Assembly (NCBI GenBank): GCA_016710785.1
Contig: JADJUE010000002.1
Span: 186,001 to 250,000 of the forward strand
DNA length: 64,000 nt
Source of the DNA: Candidatus Epilinea brevis
Lineage (GTDB): Bacteria; Chloroflexota; Anaerolineae; Epilineales; Epilineaceae
Direction: 5' to 3'
The notes beneath the pieces are model-generated. The model did no database searches, was not told the DNA's origin, and saw only the letters and a list, made by a program, of their open reading frames with translations. Made by a program: the position numbers and the translations under genes. This document shows, in pieces, positions 33,900 through 42,653 of the stretch. Within the stretch, counting starts at the first letter, position 1. Each line of letters begins with the position of its first letter.

Positions 33900-34302
33900 G
33901 ATTCAACACGACTGGAGGCTACTCCACGCACCTGACATCGACACGGGACTCGGCGCCCTCTCAGGGACGCGGCTTTGCCAAACAGGGCCGGAGGAGCCTT
34001 GGTGGCATGTGCCGCCTCCATGAGTCGATAATCGCCGTCGGCGCCACCCGGTGATCGGCGGCCCTTCGCACCTGGCGCGCCTCGGCCAGGAGAATGAGCT
34101 GCTCCGTCAGAACATAGGCGCCGCTCGCGGAGCACCGCCAGGCCGAGATGGTGATCACCGAAGTCGGGAGCCCTTGAGGGTACGGGTGCCTGCCGCACTT
34201 GCCAGTTCAGGGAAGCGGGGCGATCATGATCGCGCTCTGAAGCCTGGAGCCATGACCTGCGCCCGCCCCTATAGCTGATCTTGCGATGATTGGAGGCCCC
34301 AC
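33900..34302. other. Intergenic region, no gene supported
   Basis: Short open frames on both strands lack ribosome-binding sites, family motifs or convincing codon use. The region separates the HTH/PIN pair from the LVIVD gene and must hold the promoter of the latter, which I could not identify. Confidence 0.45.
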
Positions 34303-36438
34303 GTGATTCCCTCCTCCCGCCGTCTCGCTTGCGCCCTGCTCGCGCTGGCCACAGCCGTCTTCGCCGCGAACAGCGCGACCGTCGGCACCGGCATCGCCCA
34401 AACCCGCCTGGCCGGGCCGGCGGCCGAAGCCGCGCCCGACCTCCGCTACCTGTCCCAGGTCGGCGGCAGTCTCACGACGATGGCCGCGATCAACGATGGG
34501 GACGACCAGCGCCTGTTCATCGCCCTGGGCGCGCGGATCGAGGTCTACGATGTCAGGGATGCCGACGCGCCGCAGTGGCTCGGCGAAAGCGTGGCCCTAC
34601 CGGCAGCGGCGACGCATATGGCGATCGATGGCGGCAAGCTGTACGCCACACTGCTCGGCGGCGGGCTCTACATCTTCACCATCGAAGCTTTGCCAGAGAT
34701 CACCGGCATCCTGCCCGGGTTGGGGGACGGGGCGATCGACTTAAGGGTGAAGGATGGGTTCGCTTACGTGCTGGCCCGGGACGTCGGCCTGCGGACCGCC
34801 GATGTGCGTGACCCTGCCGCACCGAGGCTGTTGGCGGAGCACCGCTTCCCTTCGACCGGTGACCCATCCCGGCAGCTCGCACTTGAAAGCTTCGACCTGC
34901 GCGGATCTGACCTGGCCATCGCGGCCACGGACCCGGCCATCCACGAAGGCCCGGGTCGGTGGCTGATCCTGCTTGATGTCAGCGATCCTGAGCGCGCGGC
35001 GGAGCACGGCCGATTGGCCTTCGAGGCCCCCCAGCCGCGCAACTTGGTGTGGCGAGATGACCACATCTACATCGACGCCGGTGCGCTGTGGGTCGTCGAC
35101 GCCTTCGACAAGCGGGCGCCCCGGATGCTGGGGCAGCTGCCCAGCCCGGAAGAGGGGCTTCAGCTCGGCGGGGTGTACGCCGCCGGGGAGCGGCTCATTC
35201 AATCCGGCGCCCGCCGTGACGGGAATGTCTCGGTCCTCGTCGCCTACGATCTGGAGGATCCGGCCACGCCGCTGCCCATCAAGATCCACGACAACGGGCC
35301 CTTTGGCAAGGTACTCATCGCGGGCGACCGGCTGTACAGCATGTCGGACGTGACGGCGTCCATCGGGCTCTATGAATTCGATCGGTTCAAAGGCCCTCAG
35401 ACGCGCGGGCGCCTCCATCCGCCGGGACTCATCGGCGACATCGCTGTCGGCGCGGGGCGGTTGACGATGGTTGGCCGGGCGGCGCTGTGGACGGTGGCCC
35501 TCGACGATCCGCGGCGCGTCCTGGGCCGCGCGGTCATGCCCTGGTCAACCAGCCGGATCGCCCTGCGCGGCAACCTGCTCTACATGGCGGCCGGACGCGA
35601 CGGGCTGCGCACGGTCAACATGACCGACCCGGCCGCCCCGCGGGAGTTGGAGCCGCTGCCCGTGGATGCGGTCGGGAGCACGGTCTACAACATCATGCTG
35701 CACGGGGACCAAGCCTATGTCCTCGTGCGGCGCTCCCGCGCGCCCACGGACATCTGGATCCTGGACCTGACCCCCGCCGCCGGGCCGGTGCGCCTGGCAA
35801 CGCTGACCCTTGACTTGGGCTGGAACGACATGCCACAGATGGCGGTGGCCGGCTCCACCCTGCTCCTCAGCTCGGACCATGGCCCCAGCAGCCGCAAGCT
35901 GGTGGCGGTCGATGTCCACGATAAGCTGGCGCCGCGAGAGATCTGGCGGATCACCCTGCCGGAGCATGTCTGGTCGCTGGCGGCCGGGTCCGGGAGCACG
36001 GTCTATGCCGGGACAGATAATGCCATCTTGACTCTGGACATCGAGCAGCCCGACCTGAAGATCGAGCGCGATCGGATGGACATAGGCCCGGCGGACGCGC
36101 CGCGGGCCGTGCGCGGGCTCACCTGGACGGGTGACCGCCTATACGCCCTGCTCGCCTCCCCGCGCGGGCCGGACGAGCCCCAGGAGGTCGGCCGCTTTGC
36201 CAACGGTGGCACGGGTACGCTGCGGTCCATCGACCTTCGGCCTGACGGCAGCCTGCGGGCAAGGGGCGCCCTGGACATCGCCGCGAACTTCAATACCGGC
36301 GCCGCTCACCGGCTACTGGTGCACGCCGCCGACATCGCGGTCAGCGGCGGGCCTACGGGCGTGACCTTGATCCGCCGGGCGAGCGGGCGGGGGGTGTTTG
36401 CGGATGTGTTCGTGCCGTGGGTGGTCGCGCCGCGGTGA
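34303..36438 (+). CDS. Secreted LVIVD-like beta-propeller protein
   Basis: 711 residues from a GTG start, with a signal peptide (about 8-32). Propeller blades follow the LVIVD pattern (IEVYDVRDADAPQWLGES, LRTADVRDPAAPRLLAEH, LWVVDAFDKRAPRMLGQL, LRTVNMTDPAAPRELEPL). The chain ends FADVFVPWVVAPR, the Leu/Val-Pro-type ending shared with other secreted proteins here. GC returns to host level. It is an island of host-like DNA between two accessory blocks. Confidence 0.8.
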   Translation: MIPSSRRLACALLALATAVFAANSATVGTGIAQTRLAGPAAEAAPDLRYLSQVGGSLTTMAAINDGDDQRLFIALGARIEVYDVRDADAPQWLGESVALPAAATHMAIDGGKLYATLLGGGLYIFTIEALPEITGILPGLGDGAIDLRVKDGFAYVLARDVGLRTADVRDPAAPRLLAEHRFPSTGDPSRQLALESFDLRGSDLAIAATDPAIHEGPGRWLILLDVSDPERAAEHGRLAFEAPQPRNLVWRDDHIYIDAGALWVVDAFDKRAPRMLGQLPSPEEGLQLGGVYAAGERLIQSGARRDGNVSVLVAYDLEDPATPLPIKIHDNGPFGKVLIAGDRLYSMSDVTASIGLYEFDRFKGPQTRGRLHPPGLIGDIAVGAGRLTMVGRAALWTVALDDPRRVLGRAVMPWSTSRIALRGNLLYMAAGRDGLRTVNMTDPAAPRELEPLPVDAVGSTVYNIMLHGDQAYVLVRRSRAPTDIWILDLTPAAGPVRLATLTLDLGWNDMPQMAVAGSTLLLSSDHGPSSRKLVAVDVHDKLAPREIWRITLPEHVWSLAAGSGSTVYAGTDNAILTLDIEQPDLKIERDRMDIGPADAPRAVRGLTWTGDRLYALLASPRGPDEPQEVGRFANGGTGTLRSIDLRPDGSLRARGALDIAANFNTGAAHRLLVHAADIAVSGGPTGVTLIRRASGRGVFADVFVPWVVAPR

Positions 36439-36455
36439 AGCCGGAGAGCGGGACC

Positions 36456-36545
36456 GTCCATCGACTCGGAGCATGACCCGGTACGCTATGTAGATGTATC
36501 ATGCATGGCCGCGGCACGACGCGATCGCCATGCGGCACGATGGCT
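36456..36545. repeat. Dispersed ~90-bp repeat, copy B
   Basis: Second copy of the repeat at 23089-23177. Its right end coincides with the stop codon of the orphan Phd antitoxin (36544-36546), at the place where a toxin gene would be expected. Confidence 0.75.
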
Positions 36546-36825
36546 AACGCTCCTCCAGGAGCAGCTCGAGTGATCGGCCGGAGGCGTCCTGGGGCCGCGG
36601 CAGCTTCCAGAAGTCGCTGGAGATCGGTCGACCGCCCAGGCGCACCCATCCCAGGCGCTCCAACGCTCGCAGCCGATCATCTGGCTCCTGTTCTCCCAAG
36701 GCCATCGGGATCAGCTTCGCTACAGGGCGGCCATGATCAGTCACGATCACGGTCTCGCCTGCCTGCACGCGGTCCAAGTATTGGCTAAGCCCGGACTTGA
36801 GTTCAGCCACGCCAACTCGCGCCAT
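36544..36825 (-). CDS. Orphan Phd/YefM-family antitoxin
   Basis: 93 residues: MARVGVAELKSGLSQYLDRV, then VIVTDHGRPVAKLIP, is the textbook Phd/YefM DNA-binding half; the rest is a helical toxin-binding tail (DDRLRALERLGWVRLGG). The start at 36825 has AGGAGG five bases upstream. No toxin gene follows: the gene ends inside dispersed repeat copy B, which suggests that the toxin was lost by an event involving the repeat. Confidence 0.85.
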   Translation of the reverse strand: MARVGVAELKSGLSQYLDRVQAGETVIVTDHGRPVAKLIPMALGEQEPDDRLRALERLGWVRLGGRPISSDFWKLPRPQDASGRSLELLLEER

Positions 36826-36843
36826 GGTGTCCTCCTGATCTGC

Positions 36844-36868
36844 GAATGTGCCTATGATAGTCACATTC
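36844..36868. promoter_or_regulatory. Palindromic operator of the orphan Phd antitoxin
   Basis: GAATGTGCCTAT-G-ATAGTCACATTC is a 12+1+12 inverted repeat with one mismatched pair, 19 bases before the antitoxin start. On the minus strand it contains TATCAT, a likely -10 box, so antitoxin binding would repress its own transcription. Confidence 0.65.
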
Positions 36869-37060
36869 ATCGCGGTCCGCCTGGTCATGCCCAGCGTCTC
36901 AACCATCGAGCTGCTGACTGAGCTTGGAGTGGTCCCGTCTCGATGTGTCCTGCCTCAGCTGGTCAGCGCGCGCGTTGCCCAGCCGCGGCCTGTGGACGGG
37001 AGCCGAGGCCGCGTCATCGGGTGCTATGCGGCGTACCCCCCGAGGTCTCCCTGGCCGCCT

Positions 37061-37101
37061 GACCCAAGCCGCTATCCGTCCACCGATTCGGGGCAAGACC
37101 A
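37061..37101. repeat. Dispersed repeat, copy C
   Basis: About 40 bases resemble the left flank of copy A (23071-23110), and the last 27 match copy D (33031-33057) with one difference. It lies at the boundary where host-like GC falls to the accessory level. Confidence 0.65.
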
Positions 37102-37234
37102 ATCGCACCTAACGCCACCGCCATGTGGTCCGCCAAGCGTTGCGGTTGGGAAACTTTACTCGGTGTTGTCCACTTCGCTGAGCAGGAACAAAATCGGAGG
37201 TGTTTAGCGGTGGGGTCAGTGCAATTGTTCCGGC

Positions 37235-37263
37235 TTGACAAGCGAGAGAGCCGAGTCCATGAT
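37235..37263 (+). promoter_or_regulatory. Candidate promoter of the nuclease-GmrSD-SIR2 cluster
   Basis: TTGACA (37235-37240), 17 bases, then CATGAT (37258-37263). It lies about 165 bases upstream of the first gene of the cluster. Confidence 0.45.
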
Positions 37264-37428
37264 CTTTGGGAATCGGAAAGTCCCTGGAAAGCAGAGGGCG
37301 AGCCTGGAATTCGAAGTCGTTCTAGGGGAACTCCGCGTCATCGTCATGATCGTGTGCGTGAGTTGCTGCTGGCGGCGGTCATGTGGGCACTGTCGGCAAG
37401 ATGAGTGCTTAGTCAGCAGGAGCAAGCC

Positions 37429-38085
37429 ATGGAACCGATCCCTGAATTTGGGCCAATCGAGGTGAAACGGCGGGAGGGCGATGAGGCGTTTCATGACGGC
37501 GCCCGCAACCTGGGATTTGATCTTGCTGAGTTCTGGCGGTGGAACTGCTCTGACTTGGTCAGCAATGCAACCAGTGGAATCCTCGCGGAATACCTCGTCG
37601 CGAAGGCGCGAGACGTGGCAGACGGCGTGCGTGAAGAGTGGGCGGCCTACGATCTTGCTACCGCGGATGGAACGCGCATCGAAGTGAAGTCAGCAGCGTA
37701 CATCCAGACCTGACACCAAAATGAACTCTCGTCGATAACATTTCGGATTCCGAGGACTCGTGCGTGGGATAAGGACTCGAATCGTCAAAGCGATGAAGTG
37801 CGTCGACAGGCCGACGTCTACGTGTTTGCCGTGCTGGCCCACCAGAACCAGTCCTCGATCGATCCTCTTGATGTTTCGCAGTGGGACTTCCTCATAGTGC
37901 CGACTGCGCAGCTTGATAACCGAACGCGGAGCCAACATTCGATCACGTTGAGTTCGCTTCGCGCCTTGGCGGGGGAACCAGTTAGGTACTCCGATTTACG
38001 ACACACTGTGCAAGAGCAAGCAGAGACCCAGCGGTCGCTGTCTAAGAGGGCGCTGCAGACGGTCCAGTCTGCAATCGACCGCTGA
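37429..38085 (+). pseudogene. EVKS-motif nuclease-like protein interrupted by one in-frame TGA
   Basis: A 218-codon reading frame broken only at codon 95 by TGA (37711-37713); both halves are in the same frame with no other stop. The first half ends GTRIEVKSAAYIQT, where the Glu-x-Lys is the PD-(D/E)xK nuclease signature. The second continues HQNELSSITFRIPRTRAW and RRQADVYVFAVLAHQNQ, as expected for this common uncharacterised family, in which Trp is usual at the broken position. TGG to TGA is thus the simplest change. The start at 37429 has AGGAG. It lies 89 bases upstream of the GmrSD gene, so it may have been part of the same system. Confidence 0.78.
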
Positions 38086-38174
38086 TCTAAGGCACTGGAT
38101 GTGGGCATGCCTGCGCCGCGGAGTGTAGGGCGGTGGTGACACGATTCTCGGGTTGACAAGCAAGGAGTTCCCAG

Positions 38175-39947
38175 ATGGTCACTGTTAGCCAGCAGCGCCC
38201 CCCAGTGAGCGCAAACGAAGAGCAGATTTCGAAGATCTTCAGCCAGAGCACGTATTTCGAGATTCCGCGATTCCAGCGGAGCTACGCATGGGACGTCGAT
38301 GAGTACTCGGACTTCTGGGAAGATATATCGCGCGCCGATCGCAATGGCGGAGACCACGTTCACTTCCTCGGGGCGATGGTCTTTGCGAGGAATCCTACCC
38401 GCCCATCTGTCTACGTTCTTGACGGTCAACAGCGTCTCACGACACTTATGCTATTGGTCGCCGCAATGCACAAGGCCGTCGTCGGTCTCGATGTTGACCC
38501 GGAAAAGCTCCTTACGGAGGATCTTGCCGCGGCACTGCGCGTCACGGTCACAATCGATGGCAAGGCACAACGCGTGCGGCGACTGAGGGCAAATCGCCAG
38601 GATCGTGAGTGTTTCGAGCAACTCGTGGTCGATGGTAAGTTGAAAAACCCGAAACACGAGTCGCATCGGCTCATGAAGAAGGCCTACGACTACTTGATCA
38701 CTCAGGTCGGCGAGCTGGGTGTGGGCCCTCTGGAGCGCTACGAGCGCATAGCTTCCCTGTGGGCCACCATTCGTGACCGGTTTTGGTACATCCACATCGT
38801 CTGCGAAGAGGAGATCAACGCTCAGGTCGTGTTCGAATCCCTCAACGCAAAGGGGGAGGATCTGTCCACGGCCGACCTCATCAAGAACTACCTGTTCATG
38901 GAGATTGAGCAGAATCCAGGCCCCGATGATATCGACGAAGCTGACAAGCAGTGGGATCGGATGATTAACAGCCTCGGCAAGGATGCGCTTCTGCCCGACT
39001 ATGTACACGCGTATTGGGGCTCTAAGTATGCCTTCTCGCGCGCTGGCGAGATCTATTCGGAACTAAAGGACCGCATCAGCATGAAGTCCAGCAACGTATG
39101 GGAATTCCTGCGGCAGCTGAGTGGTGAAGCAGAGACTTATGCAGAGATTCGTAATCCCAGTGACGACTACTGGCACAGCCGGGCGACCGCTCGGATGCTG
39201 CGTGAGATGAAGGCCCTGAACATACGCGTTACGCACGGTGTCTTGCTGGCGTTGTGGGCGGTGTTGAAGTCCGACCCCAATGACTTCGAACGTCGCGTAC
39301 GCATGCTCCTTAACTTCATGGTAAGATACTCGAAAGTGGCAGAGAAGCCCACCAATACGATTCATGAAGCGTTCAGTCAGTGGGCTCGCGACATTCGAAC
39401 AGGAACGCGTAATCCCGACGAATTCGACGAGTGGCTCCGCAAGACAGCCCCATCACCAGAGTTGTTTATTGAGAGTTTCAGGACTTGGAAGATCAAGAGC
39501 GGGCCGACCGCTCGTCTGATTCTCATGAAGATCAACAATGCACTCAACACTGAGGGCGAGCCTGAGGCCATGATTGCAGATCCGGAGAAGGTGACTCTGG
39601 AGCACATTATCCCGCAGACGCCGAATCAGAAGTGGATCGAATACCTCAAGGCCAACAACATACAGCTGGAAGACGTTGTCCATCGGGTCGGGAACTTGAC
39701 CTTGCTCACTGGGCCCAAGAATACAGCGGCATCGAACCGCGAGTTCGCATACAAGCGGGACAACATGTATGCCGGATCCAGTCTCCCAATGAATCAGGAC
39801 CTTGTCTTGAGCATTCCTCGCGACGGTGCCGGAGTCATCGACCTGGGACCCCTGCGAAGGCAACTCGACGAGTTCGGATTGGCTCAGCTCGAGGATCGTC
39901 AGGTGCGCTTGGCGATTGTTGCTGAGAGTATCTGGGGCTTGGATTGA
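38175..39947 (+). CDS. GmrSD-type restriction protein (DUF262-DUF1524 fusion)
   Basis: 590 residues. The N-terminal DUF262 (GmrS/ParB-like) domain has IPRFQRSYAWD at 30-40 and DGQQR at 83-87, which bind or hydrolyse nucleotide. The C-terminal DUF1524 domain (GmrD, HNH-like nuclease) has LEHIIPQ near 475 and VHRVGNLTLL with a downstream Asn near 500-520. In GmrSD the two parts cut modified (glucosylated hydroxymethylcytosine) phage DNA; this single-chain form is common and is likely a type IV restriction enzyme. An AAGGAG site precedes the ATG. GC is lower than that of the host-like flanks. Confidence 0.92.
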   Translation: MVTVSQQRPPVSANEEQISKIFSQSTYFEIPRFQRSYAWDVDEYSDFWEDISRADRNGGDHVHFLGAMVFARNPTRPSVYVLDGQQRLTTLMLLVAAMHKAVVGLDVDPEKLLTEDLAAALRVTVTIDGKAQRVRRLRANRQDRECFEQLVVDGKLKNPKHESHRLMKKAYDYLITQVGELGVGPLERYERIASLWATIRDRFWYIHIVCEEEINAQVVFESLNAKGEDLSTADLIKNYLFMEIEQNPGPDDIDEADKQWDRMINSLGKDALLPDYVHAYWGSKYAFSRAGEIYSELKDRISMKSSNVWEFLRQLSGEAETYAEIRNPSDDYWHSRATARMLREMKALNIRVTHGVLLALWAVLKSDPNDFERRVRMLLNFMVRYSKVAEKPTNTIHEAFSQWARDIRTGTRNPDEFDEWLRKTAPSPELFIESFRTWKIKSGPTARLILMKINNALNTEGEPEAMIADPEKVTLEHIIPQTPNQKWIEYLKANNIQLEDVVHRVGNLTLLTGPKNTAASNREFAYKRDNMYAGSSLPMNQDLVLSIPRDGAGVIDLGPLRRQLDEFGLAQLEDRQVRLAIVAESIWGLD

Positions 39948-40057
39948 GTCTGCCGCACTGGCCATGTCCGACAATGATTTCAACATGATTCGCTTCGCGT
40001 CAAGGTCGTTCCTAACTAGTAATGAGTCATAGTGACCCTTCGGAGGTATGCGATAAG

Positions 40058-41242
40058 ATGAGCGACACAGTGCTGATTCTTGGCGCGGGGTTTTCTCGAG
40101 CTGCAGGGATTCCTCTCCTTGGAGACTTTGTAGACCGCATGTGGGAGTTGTCGATACGCGGAAGGGCAGCCAAGCCGCTTGAAGATGGCGACAAGCAACT
40201 ATTTGCAGAAGCAATGAGAATTCGCGAGGAACTCGACGGCTATCACGGCCGTGCCGCCTTCAGCGATCGGAACATAGAGGACTTGCTGTCAATCTTGTCA
40301 TTTAATGTAATTGGTGGTGGCAAGAAGGACCGCGACAAACTCGAAACAATGTCTGCAGCAATCGCTCGAACGATTGAACTTACATGTACGGTTCGTCATC
40401 CGGGCATCAATTTCCTGCGTTCGTCAGTTGTCGATGACGGTCCGGATATCTATCGCCAGTTCTGGAAGGCTCTCTTCGATGTCCGAACCCATGGGAAGCA
40501 ACTGCCCACAATAATCACCTTCAACTACGACCTTGTGCTGGAGCGTTCGCTTCTGCAAGTGTTGATCGGAACGCACTTCGGTGCGTCAAGGCCATTGCCC
40601 TTCCAGCGAGTGCAGGTTGACTATAGCTATTCGGCCTTGCAGTGCACTGCTTACGATGTCAGCTACACGACCTTTCTGTCCGATCGAGCTCAGACGGAGG
40701 GAACTATACTTGTTCCGCCCACCGCTTCTGGAGCGCGCTCAGTTCAATCTATCGAGCTTCTCAAGTTACACGGATCACTGAACTTCCCACGCAAGGCGGT
40801 CGGTAGCCCAACAGAGCATCAAGATCTCACGCTAACTTCCCCAGTGCCAAAGCCGTACCTGCTGCCACCAATTTCCAATAAGGCTTCTGGTAACTCAACT
40901 AGCCGGATGTGGCGGACTGCAATCGAGCGCATTCGTTCCACCAAGAACATCGTTATCGTGGGCTACAGCTTGCCTGCTACCGACACCTATATGCAATACT
41001 TCTTGAAGGCCGGAGTTGGACCCAACCGCGATCTCAATCGAATTGTGGTCTTCGACCCGGTGCTGTACTCTGGGTCGGAGTCCTGTGAAGCGATGAAGAA
41101 GCGCTACGCCGGGTGCTTCGCGCCCCAGTTTCGAGAGCGCATTAACTTCGAACCCTCTACTCGCTCAGGCCATATCCTGCCCGGCACGGCAGATGCATTC
41201 GTCAACATCCTGACGAACGAGCCAGAAACGCTATTGTTCTAA
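40058..41242 (+). CDS. SIR2-like NAD-binding protein (defence-type)
   Basis: 394 residues with a SIR2-type fold: LILGAGFSRAAGIP at 5-18 (NAD-binding Gly loop), TFNYD near 155, KLHGSLNF near 235 (the His at the catalytic position) and VIVGYSLPATD near 300. Defence SIR2 proteins deplete NAD+ on infection; whether this one hydrolyses NAD+ is inferred from the motifs. The start at 40058 is preferred over 40022 because GGAGG lies 13 bases upstream and the domain begins there. It sits about 110 bases after the GmrSD gene on the same strand. Confidence 0.82.
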   Translation: MSDTVLILGAGFSRAAGIPLLGDFVDRMWELSIRGRAAKPLEDGDKQLFAEAMRIREELDGYHGRAAFSDRNIEDLLSILSFNVIGGGKKDRDKLETMSAAIARTIELTCTVRHPGINFLRSSVVDDGPDIYRQFWKALFDVRTHGKQLPTIITFNYDLVLERSLLQVLIGTHFGASRPLPFQRVQVDYSYSALQCTAYDVSYTTFLSDRAQTEGTILVPPTASGARSVQSIELLKLHGSLNFPRKAVGSPTEHQDLTLTSPVPKPYLLPPISNKASGNSTSRMWRTAIERIRSTKNIVIVGYSLPATDTYMQYFLKAGVGPNRDLNRIVVFDPVLYSGSESCEAMKKRYAGCFAPQFRERINFEPSTRSGHILPGTADAFVNILTNEPETLLF

Positions 41243-41536
41243 GCAGATGCGACCTCAGCCGTCGTCAACTAGAGGTGATGACACCTATTCCTCCGCTCGA
41301 GCGGCACCGCTACCACAAGGCTATTGGCCTTTCAGCTCAACCGTGTGAAGGTCGTAAGCAAGTTGAGGCCTATAGAGCATGCTGGGCGGTTCCTCACTTG
41401 GATTGATCATGGTGACCTGGCTGACATATTGGCGCACTCAACCGACAATTGTGGCACTAAGGACCTCTGTTTCGACATTACGAGCGAGGCAGCTGGCCCA
41501 TCTTCCTGGTTAATGGCACGAAGTGCCTTTCGCGCT
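41243..41536. other. Intergenic region, nothing recognised
   Basis: 294 bases without a supported gene, between the SIR2-like gene and the convergent brnA copy. Confidence 0.4.
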
Positions 41537-41821
41537 CTAGCCGCGGCGGATCTGCGCCACTTGCTCCGCCAAGAGGATCTTCATCAACGACTGGTAGGAG
41601 ACGTCGCGAGCGTTTGCCAAGGACTTCAAGTCTTCCAGCAGCGAGATCGGCAGGCGGATCGAGATCGAGACCGTGGACGGTCGGAGCTCGGGCAGACTAG
41701 GCTCGACGGCCGACTCCCAGTCGAATTGGTCGGTGAGGTCCTCCTTCGCCCAGTAGGCCCGTTCGGCATCCTCGTTGGCGAACACCGGTTCGGGATTCAT
41801 GGGGTTTTGCTCGCCGCTCAC
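41537..41821 (-). CDS. BrnA/CopG-family antitoxin, copy 3
   Basis: 94 residues with the same plan as copy 2: VFANEDAERAYWAKEDLTDQ then VSISIRLPISLLEDLKSLA and MKILLAEQVAQIRRG. It differs from copy 2 at only a handful of residues. A brnT fragment overlaps its 5' end, so this antitoxin too has lost its toxin. Nearly all differences are conservative, consistent with selection to keep the antitoxin or with recent duplication. Confidence 0.85.
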   Translation of the reverse strand: MSGEQNPMNPEPVFANEDAERAYWAKEDLTDQFDWESAVEPSLPELRPSTVSISIRLPISLLEDLKSLANARDVSYQSLMKILLAEQVAQIRRG

Positions 41822-41915
41822 AGAGCGCCCGCTCCTTTCGACTCATGTCGCGTGCCGAGATCACGCGAATCAGACGACCACGAATGGTGAACACGATGGC
41901 CAGCCGCCCACCCGC
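41811..41915 (-). pseudogene. brnT toxin remnant
   Basis: The frame reads AGGRLAIVFTIRGRLIRVISA then RDMSRKERALCERRA. It keeps the C-terminal ISAR motif of BrnT better than the remnant at 32032-32160, but starts right after an in-frame TGA (41916-41918) and has lost its own stop. The N-terminal half is absent. Confidence 0.72.
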
Positions 41916-41977
41916 TCAGTTCTAGAGGCTGCTCAACCGCGGGCCTAGAATACGACAATCCTATGCAAAGACCAAGG

Positions 41978-42598
41978 TCAGCGTCCGCCCCCCATGCCCA
42001 GCCGCGGCAGCAGTACGGGCAGCCGCCGCCTCGTCGGCGCCACCGTAGGTGTTGGGGTCTCCGTGCAGTCGGCCGGCTGCGTGAACAGGCGTTCGGGGCC
42101 GAGGTTGGGGGTGGCAGTGTAGCTCGGCGCCACGCGCATGAGGTTGTTGTCCTCGTCAGACTCCAGCACTTCGTCCAAGGCGTCGATCTTGGCCGGTAGC
42201 TCCAGGTCGCCTTCGAAGCCGGGCAGCACCCGTTCCGAACGAGGCCCCATCTCGTCCACATCCCAGCGGTGGTTGCGGGACAGGACCACGAAGCGGCCGG
42301 CCGGGACATCGCCGCGGTTCTGGATGCGCACGTGGATGTAGGTCCAGCGGATGAAGTGCGGGCAGGTGATGTAGGCTTCGCTGAAGGTCCAGCCCGCTAT
42401 GAACAGGTCCGGCAGGCTCCCTGGCGCATCGGTGGCGGTGGGGGTGGCCGTCTCTTGCCGTGGCGCGATGGGGCTGGCAAGGGTGAGGGGCGCCGGCCGG
42501 CGCCCGGCCCACCAGGCGGCCAGGCAGATCGCGCCGCCGAGGAGGAGTCGACGGGTGAGTCGGCGATAGTCCGCGACGGGTAACGGGTTCACGTTCAT
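41978..42598 (-). CDS. Secreted CARDB-like protein with Thr/Pro segments
   Basis: 206 residues: a twin-Arg-containing signal (RRLTRRLLLGGAICLAAWW), a Thr/Pro segment, then a CARDB-type beta-sandwich (DLFIAGWTFSEAYI, VRIQNRGDVPAGRFVV, and DEVLESDEDNNLMRV), a fold that mediates adhesion or complex assembly outside the cell. The chain ends in PTPTVAPTRRRLPVLLPRL plus a Gly/Arg tail, the Leu-Pro ending of this set. The CARDB call rests on the NRGDVPAG and ESDEDNN signatures. Confidence 0.8.
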   Translation of the reverse strand: MNVNPLPVADYRRLTRRLLLGGAICLAAWWAGRRPAPLTLASPIAPRQETATPTATDAPGSLPDLFIAGWTFSEAYITCPHFIRWTYIHVRIQNRGDVPAGRFVVLSRNHRWDVDEMGPRSERVLPGFEGDLELPAKIDALDEVLESDEDNNLMRVAPSYTATPNLGPERLFTQPADCTETPTPTVAPTRRRLPVLLPRLGMGGGR

Positions 42599-42653
42599 GG
42601 GCCTTACCTCCGCTGGGTGGCGCTCTGGCCTCGAACCGTCATGACTGCCCCTC

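Larger units (their letters stand above)
36907..37428. other. Intergenic region with repeat copy C and a promoter
   Basis: No gene supported. It holds the dispersed repeat at 37061-37101, after which GC drops, and the promoter candidate at 37235-37263 for the defence-like cluster. Confidence 0.45.

Noticed and set aside
34051..34278. Small genes in the 33900-34302 gap
   Set aside because: Frames on both strands lack start signals, motifs and consistent codon use.
37216..37494. A 92-codon minus-strand frame opposite the start of the EVKS gene
   Set aside because: It overlaps the better-supported plus-strand gene and its promoter and has no recognisable motif.
37711..37713. Recoding of TGA as Trp or selenocysteine
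   Set aside because: TGA is a normal stop for many genes in the window, including coupled ATGA junctions, and no SECIS-like hairpin was recognised after the codon. A nonsense change is simpler.
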